From Parapristionchus giblindavisi (Eukaryota > Nematoda > Chromadorea > Rhabditida > Diplogasteridae): a stretch of 64,000 bases of DNA. Below are positions 10,112 to 23,951 of the stretch, in pieces. The stretch is from assembly GCA_943737045.1 (NCBI GenBank), contig CALSFV010000273.1:423501-487500 (forward strand), in the 5' to 3' direction. A model generated the notes under the pieces. The model saw only the letters and a program-made list of their open reading frames with translations, was not told the DNA's origin and did not search any database. How positions within the stretch are numbered: position 1 is the first letter of the stretch; every line of letters begins with the position of its first letter. The position numbers and the translations under genes were made by a program.

Positions 10112-13100
10112 CTACAACGAGTGCAGACCGTAGACGACCAATTCATAGGTACCCATTGTGATGGCTGTATTGGGTACGGTACGCAACAGCTGAAATTTAT
10201 TTATTGATTATTTTATTATTAATAACAATATTAACCAATTTTTAAAAATCCCTTTCAATAAATAATAGTTAATAAAATTTGTGATATCACCGCTTGAAAT
10301 TAGATATTAACTATTATACCATGATATTATTATAATTATATAATTAGATATTATATCAACCAATTTTTTTAAAATCCCTTTATACTAATTAACTAAATTT
10401 GTGAAATCACCGCTTGAGGTATGACCAGATATATATAAAATTAATTTATAAAAATAGCAATACCTGAACAGATAGTCCTCGATACATGGCTCGTCCTCCT
10501 TCCTTATACAATTGATAAAGAGTGGAGAAGAATCCTTTAGCTGCCGATCCTTCCTCACGCAAACGTGTACGTACCACTTCTGTAATTCAATCCATTTAAA
10601 TATTTTAATTCAGGCATAGATTTCATCATTTATCAAGTACAATTTATTACAATTTATGAATACGGATATAGTCTAAAATACAAGTGATAAATAAGATTTC
10701 CACAACTATCTTTGTAGTGCATGGCATACATGGGCGGGGTACCTGGAGCTCGATTTTCACTTTTTTTTCCAAAAATTTCGCCTAAACGTCATTTTTAAAG
10801 GGGGCATTCCACAAATTTTCGAAAAGTTCTAATTTTACAGGGGGCACCCCCATGTCGGCGCCCATGTATGGTGCATGGTATTTTATATAATTCATCACGA
10901 TATCAATTATTCACTATTATAAGTTATCCTTGTAATGCATAAATTATTATTATTATTGCTATTACTATTATTATTACTAAATCATAACTAAACAAACCGT
11001 GAGGATAGGCAGCCACGCAGGCGACGAACTTGGCCAATCCACCGGCAACCATAAAGTTGAGGAAGTCACTGAAAGAAAACGTATCAATTCCCACAATCAA
11101 AGGTCAAAGATCAAAAGGTCGCCTTCAGAGATCAAAGATCAAAGATCACTCACACATTCTTTCGTTCATCATCACTGCCTCCATTTTTATTGGAGTGAAC
11201 AATGAGCAACTGTCGTAGATGTTCATATAGAACAAATTGGATAACCGTCTCAGAGATACCAGCATACGATGCAGTCACACCCTGAACATTCAATCAATCG
11301 ATAAATAATATTTAAATTTTAAAAAATTAAAAATAATAGGCAATTACAATATGCAACGCTCTATTGCAATACTTTACAAGGATTAATCTATGCGCATAAA
11401 AACGAAAATAAACTATTTTTATCTTGGGGATAATCCGTACTATTCCCTAGTGTGTACTATTCCCTATAGAAAAGACAACAAATATCAGGAATTACTTTGA
11501 AGGAATCAGTCAATACAGTGCGGGATATCCATAAATTCAAGTGATTCCGGCCGAATGGTAATCAAAAGAGGTCCATATTACTCGTAGCCCCAGTCTTTAT
11601 TGAAAGCAGTCTTCAACTCGGCATTATGTACCGGTAAAATTGTGGAAAATCAATGTTTTCTCGTTGATCGGGAAATTGAATTTTCTCAAACGTCGCCTAC
11701 CGAAGATATCCATTTTTTTCGATGCGGAAACACAAATAATAGAAATCTGGATTTCCATTTCCAACCTTGGATTTCCATTGATCATTCGGACGGAATCACA
11801 ACAATTTAATGGTGTTTTATTATTATGTCCCATACTGTATTATTCACACACTAATGCAATCTCTGCCCTGTACGCTACAATATTTGCAACCCAAGTTAAA
11901 AATAATATCGGTCTACTTCAGAATGCGCATACGGACCATTACTATAGAGTCAACTAAGGAAATAAACAAAATAAAAAAAGGAAATTAACAAAAAGTACAG
12001 CTAAAGTTAGTAAACAATTTGTCTAACGTTGCATCATGCCACTAATGTTCGCACAACTTATTGCACCATCGTAGCCCAACAGTAATCGATTCAGTACGCT
12101 ACCACCACTTGATTTAGTGTTTCAGATAACAGTGATTAACGATGACTTACTCGATAGAATCCTCGTATTCCTTCCCGTTGATACACTCGTCGCACCATCG
12201 CCATCACTCCCATTCCACCACCCTAAAAACATAACACAGATAATCAATATTTCAGTAATCTAATCAATATTTCTCTGTTACATCTGGATCACAATCTTAT
12301 TCGAGATATTGCACACAGCATTGATATTTAGCAACCTTTAAACGCTAAAACCGAATCATTTCCAATTCATAAGGGTACGATAGAACCGCTGCGTTAGCCT
12401 AACAAGTCAGTGCTGTTCCACATACTAAACCTTTAATTAGTTTGACACTTTAGCTACAAAATATCATGTGATTGTGACACGACCAACGTATACACTGACA
12501 CATTACCGTAACCCGCTTCCATATACAGTACCTGATGTAGTTGAAGCCTTGTTTTGACCAGCCATACGGGATTGACTGCAGTAGCGGCCACGAAACCTGC
12601 AACATTCCAAATCATACACATACATTTTCGGCTCCCTCGCCGTCTATTTTTATATAGTGAGTCAATTCTCGAAATAGGGTGGGTTGATTCACGAAATTCG
12701 TTATTTTCGCTTAAAAATCGTCATTTTGGTTTCCTTTTTTATCAAGTGGCCTAAAATGGGACTTATATAGTGGGTCAATCCTCGCACTGCGAGTGTATGG
12801 CAATGTATGATCATACATGGGCGGGGTACCTGGAGCTCGATTATTCAGGGGGGGGGGCATTCAAACGAAAAATGGGTAATTTTACATGGTGCCTTCACTT
12901 TTTTTCAAAAATTTCACCTAAACGCCATTTTTTGCAGGGGGGGGGGGCATTCCACAAATTTTCGAAAAGCCCTAATTTTACAGGGGGCACCCCCATGTCG
13001 ACGCCCATGTATGTTACAAATTCCTTACTACAATTTGCAAATTATATCAGACTACATTTTTGATAGTGCTGTAATACGTATATTATTATCCGAAGATTTG

Positions 13101-14834
13101 CTAGAGCTATCAGAAGAAGAAAAACCGTTTTCATCGTCTTTTCTAGTCCTACCGGACAGATCGATCAAGCAGGAAATAATCAACATTTCTCGAATCTCAA
13201 TCGCAAAGTCATCAATCGTAAGCATACAAGTACAATACAAATGGGGTGGGTCTGTTGGGTCCATTCATTACATGTCATTCTCATTCGCATCTCTGCACAC
13301 TCTGTCATGTCTCAGGTATCTTTTCAATCTTAGCACTCCACCCCCCCCCACCCCTTCCTCAGCTATTCCCAGTGGCCTATGAGCACAGAAAACGATCAGA
13401 TCAGTCCAATCAGCAGCTTAAACTCTTCTCTATCTCTCTCTCATTGCACACGTTTTTTCTCTTCCTTATACCATCACATCACGTATCAGATGTAGACTAG
13501 ACACAATCATATGACTAATAAATCAATAGGAAACAAGACAAAATGTTCCAAACTACCAAAACCCGATATAAAGCACCATTTGCATATGTATTCATACATT
13601 TTCATAATCGGCCCACTATATGAAACAATCCGGTGAGGACTCCGTAAATGTATGTATGAATGTATCAACTTCTTTGCAGTGCATGTCCACATTACAACAA
13701 TCTCCCCAATCTCCTTCCTTCTCTTCTTCTTCTCTTCATCCCTATCCCTATCACAATGACTCTCCTCTTGCACCCTTCCTCTCCTCTATCCTCTTCTCCT
13801 TTTCTTCCACTTCTTTCAGAGATCACTTCACTTCCCCTTTTCCCTCCACTTCTATCGGCTCTATCATTCCCTCATTCAGCCATAACCAAAACCCTCCACT
13901 CCATTCATTCCTAACCTCTTCATTCCTCTCAACTCCTCCCCCTTCCCATGTGATATTGTTGTTCTGCTTCTGAAAGAGACACGAGTAGAGGTAGAGAGAC
14001 AGAGAGAGATAGAGAGAGAGAGAGAAGAGAGAGAGAGAGATAGAGAGAGAGAAGAGAGACAAAGTCACTCTCCCCAATATCAATGATAATCATAGACAGG
14101 GAGGGGGGGGGGTCAAATAGTCTTGAGACGTTCAAAAAGATTGTCCATATTACGAGTGGAACGTAAACTGTATACCTAGAGACCTCGTTTTGCTTACTCT
14201 CACCATCTATCTCTAACCGTCTAACACTTTCTCAATTTCATATACTCTCTCTCTCTCAGTCATTCTCCTACAAATGTTCGGAACACACGTGAGGACCACG
14301 TGGCGTACCCTCACAACAAACGGCGGGAGAGGCAGAGAAGAAAGAGCACGAAAGCTGAGATAAAAAAGATGCACGATGAGAGAACAGGGAGAAAGAGGAG
14401 ATGTGAGAGGGTTAGATAGAGAATAAGAACGATAGATGAAAAGATGCACAGTGAAGGGAAGAAGAGAGGTAGAGACAGAGGAGAAAGAGAGGAACGAGAG
14501 AATTAAAGGATGCAGATATAGCAAACTCGTGATATCATTCATTCCTTCATTTAATCTATTCATAGTTTATTTATTCATCCATATTCTCATACCACCCTAC
14601 GGAAGGAAGACACAAGACAATTTTCCATTGTAAAATCAACTGTAAACACATGCAAAGTTGGAACATCAAAACCCGCGTGATTCGTGTTTCATGTGTCCTA
14701 TATAACAAGAAGGGAAAACCAACCAGCAGATGCGGCAGAGAGCATGTGAATGAAGGCAGAGTTGGGGACGAATATATCGGATTCATTCCATAACCTCTTC
14801 GATGATGAATACGTGTAGAAGTACACCGCCCTGA

Positions 14835-14875
<41 letters not shown>

Positions 14876-15273
14876 ATTATTCTATAAATCAACATTATAT
14901 TCATTTATGTTTATTGATTTATTTGATACACCCGTACAGAAGCGATACACTATGATCTATCTTCTCGTTTTTGATCCGTTTAGAGAAGATAAATACATGA
15001 TTATTATAGGAGAAATATTTCTTATTGTGTCTATGTTTAAATCTTTGTTTGGAGGTTATATCAAGTTATATCATTTCCTAATAACTAGCTAAGTATAACT
15101 ATAACGATGATAACTATTTACTTCCTCATAGTTAGACAACAAAGTGGTCAACACATCACGTTCAAAGCTATCCCATATGATCAAACTATTCAATCTCTCT
15201 CTAAATCTCCACTATTCTACCTTCTTCTTCCTACCGAATGATGGATATGTCTACTCTACAATCTACTTACTTG

Positions 15274-15330
<57 letters not shown>

Positions 15331-17033
15331 CTTATCCTCTAAACCCATCCACGTGATCTACTCTTTCATTCCTCTCTGATAACACTGATAAAGACGCTCT
15401 GAACGACAATGAAAAGATTAAGTGAAAGCAGTATGGGTACAGAGTATAGTATGACATTCTCGTCTCTCGATCGTATCCTAATCAATATCCAAACTTGTGT
15501 AATGAATCACCATATCATGATTTCGTTAAACGTTTGTATTATCGTTGCAATAACACATATGCAGTTCATCTTTCCCGACATGAACTTGAGAAAAGAGAAA
15601 CAGAAATTTCAACCATATTGTTAGGCACTCTTGAGAAACAAGGTTCTACTGTTGATTTGTATATCATGCACAACCCTACTCAATCTATGCTAATTATCTA
15701 TTCTATTTTTCGCCTATTTGTTGTGTTTGACATAAAGAATAAGAATAATAAATAAATAAATAAATGAATAAAGTAAGTTTACTTTGCAGGTGCGACTCCA
15801 ATGAGATTCGGCACGAGTCCCTTGTACAGTGCACCAAATCCCTCCGACTTGACAATGTTTCTGCAAATAATCAATCAATAATCACAATAATCCTTCATTC
15901 ATTCATTCATACATCCTCCTCAGCATATTCTCCAGCTGATATCTAGTTTCGGACAAAATATATAGTTTAAAACTTTACGTAAAGTGCTTGAGGATGACAA
16001 ACGACTGTCCCACTCCTACTGATAGTCCCTTCTTCTGATGGACTCCACCGGCTTTGGCAGAGGATACCGATCGGAAGAAGGCCACACTCAAATGGGATGG
16101 TGGAGCACCTTCAACAAGCCATCAATCAATACATTATTCAGACAATCAAATTATCAATCAATACATTCTTTCATGCTAAATCTATAACTAGAAAATCTCG
16201 CCAAAATTAGTTGATTGTTGAAGAAAACACTAGCACGAAAATTATGATAAATTAATCCAATAAAAAAATACTATTTAGTAAATTTTAGTTCCTATGAAAT
16301 AATAATGCAAAAAGTACCGCTTCCGCTGAATTGAGACCGCGCTAGTTGTCTAAACGTCGTATTCGCGAGGATATGCTTATACGATTGCACTCGGGTCTGA
16401 AATTGGACACAATCATCGATCGCTGCCATTTCCTCCTCCTTTCTTCCTTCCTACACCACCGTGATCCGTATAGGACGGACAAACCTAATGACCGCGGTCG
16501 TTTGGTTTGTCCGTCCTATACGGTTAAGTCTACACCACCGTACCTGATGTCCTCCAAGACTACTAGGAGGTTGACTGCCTCCATGCGGTGTGCCTGATGA
16601 TGTAGATGGTCCGCCACCTGCAACATGTTATAACATCACTAGCAGCATTTGTCGCCCAACGATGCCGCACCCAGCACACGCGCCATGGTCATACATTTTC
16701 ATATCCTCACAGTGTGAGGATTGACCCACTATATTCGGCTAATTTTCAGGGTAGACCTACTATATAAAGTACATTTTTATGTGAAAGATTACAATTTCTA
16801 CGAAAAATAATGATTTTGCTAAATCGACCCACTATCTAAAAATCATTGGGTGAGGGCACCGAAAATGTATGGCCATGGTCTGCTTCCTACACCGTAGTAC
16901 CTGTCATGTGGGCGAAACCGCGTGCGGACTGCATTCGGGTCTTGACGACCTCGAGAGGACATGTGATGGCAGTTCCGGCAGTACCCCCGGCTGCTCCTCC
17001 GATAAAGTGAATGACCGCCTCTCTGTCTGTCAT
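10112..17033 (-). CDS. Mitochondrial pyrimidine nucleotide carrier, SLC25A33/SLC25A36 family
   Basis: This inner-membrane carrier would exchange pyrimidine (deoxy)nucleotides for mitochondrial DNA and RNA synthesis. Eleven exons, phases all consistent: 16901-17033, 16561 or 16564-16617, 15979-16108, 15783-15860, 14724-14830, 12532-12596, 12151-12222, 11154-11281, 10998-11068, 10464-10579, 10112-10189. The product is about 343 residues, near the family's usual 310-320. Three carrier repeats are clear. Repeat 1 has CPLEVVKTRMQ (Pro26, Glu28, Lys31). Repeat 2 has NPVWLVKTRLQ, with the Trp in place of the acidic residue that marks the nucleotide/NAD/folate branch. Repeat 3 has YPHEVVRTRLREEG. GALYKGLVPNLIGVAP, AVYFYTYSS and SYAGISETVIQFVLYE match the A33/A36 group closely. 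Residues about 46-90 form a low-complexity Gly/Ser/Pro loop, as in vertebrate members. The last intact block is NTAITMGTYELVVY, and the protein ends before a TAG. Confidence 0.93.
10725..10868. repeat. MITE-like element, CATACATGGGCG family
   Basis: Starts CATACATGGGCGGGGTACC and ends GGCGCCCATGTATG, with internal runs of AGGGGGCATTCCACAAATTT type. Other copies: 12811-13012, 17484-17670 (inverted), 39437-39834 (two copies head to head), 40619-40811 and a decayed one at 48160-48310. The ends are inverted repeats around CATACATGGGCG / CGCCCATGTATG. Confidence 0.75.
12623..12800. repeat. MITE-like element, CATACATTTTCGG family
   Basis: Begins CATACATTTTCGGCTCCCTC, contains TATATAGTGGGTCAATCCTCG and a short inverted motif around CACTGCGAG, and ends near GTATGGCAATGTATG. 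Other copies at 16690-16870, 41807-42150 and 49370-49550. All lie in introns. Confidence 0.65.
14839..14870. repeat. (AT)n microsatellite
   Basis: A run of about 16 AT units that lies inside the polypyrimidine/acceptor region just upstream of the carrier exon starting at 14830. Length variation here could affect splicing. Confidence 0.95.
15289..15327. repeat. (CT)n microsatellite
   Basis: Pure CT repeat in a carrier-gene intron; related (GA)n tracts lie at about 14000-14060. Confidence 0.95.
16455..16530. repeat. Small palindrome in a carrier-gene intron
   Basis: Arms CCGTATAGGACGGACAAACC and the inverse complement ending at about 16523 surround a short ATGACCGCGGTCGT centre. It can form a near-perfect hairpin and looks like a tiny foldback insertion next to exon 2. 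Confidence 0.8.
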
Positions 17034-17045
17034 ACTCCTGAAATG
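17034..17045 (-). promoter_or_regulatory. Probable trans-splice acceptor of the carrier gene
   Basis: Read on the minus strand, a CATTTCAG acceptor ends four bases before the ATG (ag|gagtATG). A full-quality acceptor directly before the start codon, without an upstream coding exon, is the usual sign of spliced-leader addition in nematodes. Confidence 0.55.
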
Positions 17046-19636
17046 AAATGGAATACATTTCTCAATGAGAATATAGAGAATGAGGATCGATCCAGTTAAT
17101 TAGAATAACCAAACGAAGAATAGGGCGTAATAACATCATGAACGACAAGCATTTTGAATATATGACCTAGCGAGACCATATTTTCGACCCAGCGAGCAGC
17201 CGAAATTTCAAAACAACGCCATATGCCAACCCTTTGATCGGCGTTCTTTCGAAAGAACTTGGATTGATTGAGAGTATCATCGGGTACATCGTACATCGTC
17301 AACATTGATGACGTCTAGTCTGGTGGATATTGATACACCATCAACCATCCCAATCATCGTGTACACAAAACAATATGTGGGCGATGAACATCAATGATCA
17401 ATGATCAGAATACTCAATCATATACACACAACGATTACCGAGTGAACATTGTGAGCGTTGTCATCTACTTGAATAGCTATCATACATGGGCGCCAACATG
17501 GGGGTGCCCCCAGTAAAATTAGGGTTTTTCGAGAATTGTGTGGAATACCCCCTGTAAAAATTATGTTTAGGTGACATTTTTAAAAAAAAAACTGAAGACC
17601 CCCTGTAAAATCATCCATTTTTTCGTATGCCCCTTGTAGAATTGAGCTCCCGGTACCCCGCCCAAGTATGATAGCTATCATGTGGATAACGGGTGGTCAC
17701 TGTTACTATCGATAACCAATAAAGCTAAAATACAGAGCCACTATGTTATCAGGAACCACTGTTGTGGGACAACAGACGATGACATTCTCTGATCAACGAC
17801 CATCTATCGATACGATACCCCCTTCGTCAAGATCAAACTCCCATCAATTCAGAAGTTCATGATACTACTACTACGCGCCCAACACAACACTTAGGTTACA
17901 ACGAGAGAAATGATCGAGGGGACAACAATAGATAGTGCAAACTATCTCCGTCTTCAATCAATCTATTCATAACAAAGTGTGCACATTCCTCTTTCCTCAT
18001 CTTGTATCATCTTCTTCATTCTCCATACTCTTTATCACTCATAGGATAGTCTGGACAGTCTCTTCACTGACTCAATCGTCTCTTCTCTCACTACTCCTCT
18101 TCAGCACAAATAACACGCGCTCTCCTCCTCCTACCTTCCCCCGGCTGGTCGATCCATCCAGCCGTCGTGTTTTGGTGCACAACCTCTTTGGAGAGAGAGA
18201 GAGAAAGTGGAAGAGATGGAGAGATGAACGAGATAGAGAGCGAGAGGACGGCAAGGGAAGGGATAAGGGTAGAGTGAGGATGCGAAAATAGATTGAACAC
18301 GAGGGTAGTGGCGAATGGCATATTCAATGGAGAGAGAGGTAGAGGTAGAGAAGGAGAAGAAGGACACTAATATATACATGACGTTCACAATCATCTCCCC
18401 GTGATATGTACAATGTGAACGATAGATCGGATGAAGAGAAAGGAGGAGGAGGAGTGATAAGTCTATCCGATATGTCAAATGACTAGTCATAGAGTGAGAG
18501 AGCTTGTCAAAGGTTGTTTGTTGGACACGTGAAGTGTGTCTTCATTGCAACCTTCTCTCAAACTAAAAGAGGAAAGGACGAGAACAGCGGTGGACCGCAT
18601 AATCCCTTGGTTCAAGAAATAATCAGACAAAATTTTCAAGAAAACTGCGTGACTGTCCTAAAAATAGCTAAAAATTAAGACAAATATGATTATTTTTTTC
18701 GCAATTATTCGACCATCTTTTGCAACCTTGTTTTCCTCCAAACTTTCCAAATTTGCGCGACTGTCTCCCATTTTGGTCACCCCCATCATAAGGAAGGGTG
18801 GAATAGATGTATAGGAGTGATCAATGAGAATAGATTGAGAGGGATCAAGGGAGAGAATGCAATCGGAGATGAGTCAAGAAGAGAATGGCATGTGTCAAGA
18901 CGACGAAGACCCACTCAACAACTATTCTTCATTCATACTCAGCATTTCCGAGCAATATTGCATATTCTCTGACTGGATGCACCAACCCTCCAAGGTTGGC
19001 TGATAATACAGCATGCGATGGATAGAGAGATTGTGAACGAGTAAAGATAGATAGATAGGCAGATGGAGGAAGGGAGACAGTGGAGACAATCTATTACACA
19101 AGTGAGATTATCACGTGAGTTGACAAACTATGTAACCCACTCTCCCCCCCCCCCCTGCACAACTGCAGACTTCATCTTCTCAAACTGGTGGAGGCGATGG
19201 GGGTCAAAGTAGAGTCTCGTGTGTGTATTACTGCCACACTACATCTCCCAGTAGACACTCATAAACAAATCGTTGCAATCAACTCCGAAACTATGACATT
19301 TTTAGAACGCAATGACAATACTTCAACTTCAATGCGAAAGTTCATTGGGAGCACGACCTATAAATGGACATCCCAACTCTAACTGAACTGCAAGGATATT
19401 TCAATTCAGCGATGCGGAACACGATAGTAATAGTAAAAGTTCTCAGCAGTTTTAGTAGCAAATCAGATTTCGCAATGAACTACAAGGGTTATGATGACGA
19501 AAGGTGCAAAAAAGAATAGAATACAGTTCTAGAGACGGAGAGTGAGAGTGAAATGAATGGAATTGTAATGAGAGATATAAGTGAGACGTGGTCGCTCTTT
19601 GATAAAGTGAGAGCCTTTCTCTCTCCTCTCCCCTCC

Positions 19637-19679
<43 letters not shown>

Positions 19680-21636
19680 CTCCATTCTCCCTTGTCACTA
19701 TAGTAGAACAAGCTTATCTCTCCGATTCCCCTTCCCTTTTGTATACTTTGTAAAGTTAGAACAGAGTGAGACTTTGGAACAAACGTGTGAGATAAAAAAA
19801 ACAAAGATGAGATAATGATCACATTCAGCTCTTCCTCCTTCTTATCTAATTGAACGAAGCCGAAGAATATTGGTCTGGCACGTGTAGAAGAGTAGAATAG
19901 AATGAACGAAGTGAAAGAATTCCGCCCCTCCCATTCCATTTGACCTATCTGTCTCTCATGCTCATGCATAACTTATTCCATGAATAAACTTAGCTCATTG
20001 GTTGCAATCTTATTGCCAATAAACAATTATTTTGATTTGGAAAGATGCAAAAACATTAAGTAATTGTTTGTATGTTATTTGCATATGTGTTCGTGTGAAT
20101 GCAATGTCAACATGAGCGTTGAACGAACCATTGCAACGAATGCAATTTCCCTCACTTTACTCTAATGATGAGCTTCTGTAAACGACGACCAGAGAATGCC
20201 CAAACAAATTCTGTCCAACCAAATTTACGTTTGACAAATTATATTACATTTGCACATTGCACAAACATTTCGATGATTTACATGGATTCACTATGATAGC
20301 TAAAGCCAGTCCAACTCAGGATGTCTCTTTTAAGATCGAAATCGATCATAGGTCGAATAGCTATGTTATCGGTTTTCAAAATCCGGTCAGGCATGGAGTT
20401 TTGCAACATACTTTTCGATCTATGAAATCGATATAGATTAAAATCGATAAAACACAGTACCTTTATCTATGTATTAGTGTGTGTGTACGTAGCTTACGGC
20501 GGTCGACGTCTTCTGCTGCCAATGCCCGCTCGTTCCTTACTGTTCATGCACGTTGCAGCACGCTGCGAGATCAGTGGAGCTAGTCGCGCCAAGATGGGAA
20601 TCAACAACTATATGTCACCTGCAAGCGAAACCTCCATAAACTATTCTCGAGCAAAGTAAAGAGCAAGCAAAGTGTAATAGATCTGGAAAAGCAAACAAGA
20701 ATAATGAAATTAGAGATTTTTCGAGGCAAACTTTAGTGGGCGAGATATCATGTGTTTAGCAGGAAAATACGGATAACTTTTCTGCATTTTGCACAACAAA
20801 ATACAAACAGTAAGCACTAAATAACAATGAAATCATTAAAAATCTTGAGAAATTCGAACTAGCAATGGCTCCACAACCGAGCCTTGTCACACTTTCCGCG
20901 CAGACCTGAAACACGCAAAGCAGTCTAATTAACGGCTCATACAACGGAGCCTCAACAATATTAGTTAATCGGTTTGAGCCGCAGGGCATTTTCACGATCG
21001 CTCGAGAGGCAAATTTGTGCGCATGGCAATGAAAAGGCATTAAAAATCGTTATAAAGCAAATTTTCACTTTTTTCCAATTATACAAGGCTATGCGCAAAG
21101 CCCAGGAGGGTAGGCAAGGCTGTACCATATACCATACTATCTTTATCAACCGTATCCATTTCAGAAGAGAAGAGTTGGTGAAATTGGTATACGGTAGGAT
21201 TCTCTACAGTATACCTGTTTTGCTTCCTGATCTATGCCATGATCCAAACAATGCAAATTCGCTATGGGGAGTCATGTAACGAAAGATACAATCACGACTA
21301 GAGGAATAAAGTGTGATGGCTGGAGTTTTACAGTATGATTCTACAGTATGCTACAGTTTACCAATTTTGCCCCGCAGCGCTCCCGATTAATTTTTTTCAC
21401 TTTTGTCGCACATAACTGCATTGGGCAAACGCATCCACGTTAAAAAACCCTGAGAAAAAATATCATCAAGTACGAGAAAAACGCTAAAAATCGACACTTT
21501 GTGAAATTTTGGGACAAATTGTCAGAAATGTTTCGCTTTTTCGTTTTCACGGTATTTATTGCAGTTGTCCACACATAAAGACAAGACTATTTTCCTTTAA
21601 AATACCCAAAAAAGGAAAATCAAGCAAAAGGATACT
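17046..21636. other. Intergenic, repeats only
   Basis: Holds an inverted CATACATGGGCG-family element (17484-17670), (CT)n at 19640-19676, a short ATAGGTCGAA-family copy (20348-20423) and an imperfect palindrome near 20985-21130 containing AGGCAAGGCTGT, which is shared with 40006-40195. A possible isolated minus exon at 20541-20607 is discussed under rejected items. No supported gene. Confidence 0.6.
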
Positions 21637-21707
21637 TCCGATGCGGGGAATCGAACCCCGGCCTTATGGGTGAGAGCCATAAATCCTAACCACTAGACCA
21701 CATCGGA
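21637..21707 (-). tRNA. tRNA-Glu (anticodon CTC)
   Basis: The minus strand folds as a full cloverleaf. The acceptor stem is TCCGATG / CATCGGA, with the D arm around GGTCTAGTGGTTAGGAT. The anticodon loop CTCTCAC sits on a TATGG/CCATA stem, and the T arm is CGGGG-TTCGATT-CCCCG. A and B box promoters are intact. It has the U-free start and D-loop style of animal tRNA-Glu. 71 bases, no intron, CCA not encoded. Confidence 0.95.
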
Positions 21708-22131
21708 TGGTGATGCATAGAGCAGTAAATGCCGTCAAGTTTGCCCTCTCTCTGCATAGTCGTTATTATGGTCAATGATTAAAATGTCATACAATCTACT
21801 TATTGTTAGAACAATATATTTGTAATATATATTTGTAAAAGAATGTAATTTATTATAATATCCACCGTTCAATGATTTATTAAATCAGTGATTTTTTTTC
21901 AAATTTATGCAGACGAGATTTGCATGGTACATTATGATAATAATTTTTTAATGAAAGTCATGCTATCCTTAGATACTTAATCTAATCGGTCAACTTTCTC
22001 TATATTGTCTGACCGTCTCCACTCTCTCAATTAAACATACTCTCTCATCCCTCTCACTATCTGTACTCTCTACATTTCGTTGTCCCTCGTCACTCTAATC
22101 ATCAGTATACTTTCCATTTATCTTATATCTC
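21708..22131. other. Intergenic spacer
   Basis: AT-rich, no gene seen. It should contain the promoter or an undetected 5' exon of the membrane-protein gene that starts at or before 22132. Confidence 0.5.
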
Positions 22132-23353
22132 ATGTGCTTTGCCGAAATCGGAGAGATTCAAAATGAGGGCTACACAGTCTGTTGTGATGCTGTTCATTCA
22201 TTCATCGGATGTGTCGTCTTCCAGGTAGAAATTACCGTAATCTTTTCACAATTCAGTGTATTGATTGGCATCCCTTCATCATTACAGTATCCTCATAGAT
22301 ATTGACAGATCAATCGATATAATCTACCGTATTCTCATCAGATGTACGATTTCGTCATCAACATAGCAGTCCTCATCATTCTCTACTTTAAGAACCCTCC
22401 CATCTACGCTATGGAGATCACCGTAATTGTTCTCCGTAATCTAATCAATACAGTAACCTGACATTCCATTCAGGGCCAAAACATCTTCGGATGGACACTA
22501 TTCTTTATTATGATGTTCAACTTGATCACATTTCCAGTTGGGCCTATTGGTCTTTTTAATGAGAATAGGTTCAGGGCTAATTCAAGGCTCTTTATCACTA
22601 TTAATTTTCAGTTGCATATTCTTCATATACACTCTACGATCGATTATTTGCATACTAACCACAATAGTGAGTTGACTGCTAAACACCGCTAATGAACGAA
22701 ATATTGAAAATCGATAATATCTTTCTAGATCGGATGTAGCTACTGTATCTGGAAAGAAGACTACATTTTCACCGCGGGATTGGCATACGGTAGGGCGTTC
22801 GATAGTTTCAGATGTTGTACGACAATGCAAGCTTCGGGGTTCATCTGCTACCACAACTTTTGCCAATCTTGTACAAAATTCAGTATTTACATATGTTACA
22901 TATCCCAATGCCTTAGCTAACTATGGCAGTTATAATACTTGAGTAGATTAATCAAGCTACCGATGATAATCTCAATTGTTCTAGTTCTTCTCGTATACGG
23001 TGTAGGATTGTACATGAGTTTGTGTGGTTTACAATACATCAGACATCACTACAGGTAAGACTAAAAGAAAGACCAACGATCAATCTATCCTGAAGACCAA
23101 AGATCATTACTTCAGGGGCTACGATGATGTTGATCCCTACATTATGGCATCATACAAAGAACGATTCAAACAAATCAAGAAGAATGGAACATTTGTGGAG
23201 AAAAAATCGATAAAGTCCGGTTCAATCAATAATCTACTTAATCATAAGTCTGTATACTATTTCAGAGCAAAAAGTCTAACGAATAGTAAGAGCCCCATGG
23301 AGACCAGAACTAAATCAGAAGAGTTGCACACGGCAAAAGAAAAAGTACAGTAA
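22132..23353 (+). CDS. Multi-pass membrane protein, family not recognised
   Basis: Seven exons with matching phases: 22132-22224, 22342-22422, 22474-22536, 22729-22789, 22812-22870, 22957-23054 and 23117-23353. Hydrophobic segments: CCDAVHSFIGCVVFQMYDFV running into INIAVLIILYF, then GWTLFFIMMFNLITFP, then LPMIISIVLVLLVYGVGLYM, giving three to four membrane spans. A basic/acidic cytosolic tail follows (GYDDVDPYIMASYKERFKQI, then KKNGTF). The size is about 230 residues. The 3' end is uncertain: a possible small intron at 23222-23263 would give a shorter tail, while reading through ends at 23353. No AG acceptor precedes the ATG, so an upstream exon may be missing. AATAAA at 23404-23409 fits the transcript end. 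No function is claimed. Confidence 0.6.
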
Positions 23354-23403
23354 TCCAAGGTTACAGTAAGCTCAACCAAATCAGAACCAGAACTATTCAA
23401 AAG

Positions 23404-23409
23404 AATAAA
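23404..23409 (+). promoter_or_regulatory. Polyadenylation signal AATAAA
   Basis: Canonical hexamer about 50 bases beyond the membrane-protein stop. The following 540 bases to the end of DBT contain no gene; the two genes converge here. Confidence 0.5.
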
Positions 23410-23951
23410 CACATATTACGCGTGTATACATAATAAATCTATTTATCTGAATCTACTACAACTCTTTTTTTAAATCTCGCTAAACAACACAAGTCCGAAA
23501 TTGTCGAAACGATCTAGTAAGTATAACGCAAATGCTAAAATACGTGCATAAACTGTATAACAGGCGTGCGGTCGAACCGAAATCTGTGCATATAAAAAAT
23601 TGATTTACAGCGTTTACGGTAGATCAAGGAAATCGATTAGGAAACATATGGCTAACAATGAAACTACAAGTTTAACATGGCAAACATCAATGGGCGAGAA
23701 CAAGGAAAGAATTAAGACCAATCAATCAATAATCGAATGAAAACGGGGACAGCAACCAATCAATAGTAAACACATATCACGCGGTATTACCGTATCTCGA
23801 TATTCGATTTTCCTGATTTGAGAGAAGAAGAATGAATGAATAATGGATAATCAATCGGACGATCCTAATTGGAAATAAGCTCAAAGAGTGCATTTGTGGC
23901 AGAAAAAAAGATAAGGGAGCTAGATCGTGGTGTGGTGCTTTCTGTCGTTTC

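Noticed and set aside
13507..14135. Several Ser/Leu- or Arg-rich open frames
   Set aside because: Products of CT/GA-rich low-complexity sequence in a carrier-gene intron.
20541..20607. Possible isolated minus-strand exon (LLIPILARLAPLISQRAATC)
   Set aside because: Flanked by TAG and GTAAGG and looks coding-like, but no partner exon was found within several kilobases and no family is recognised.
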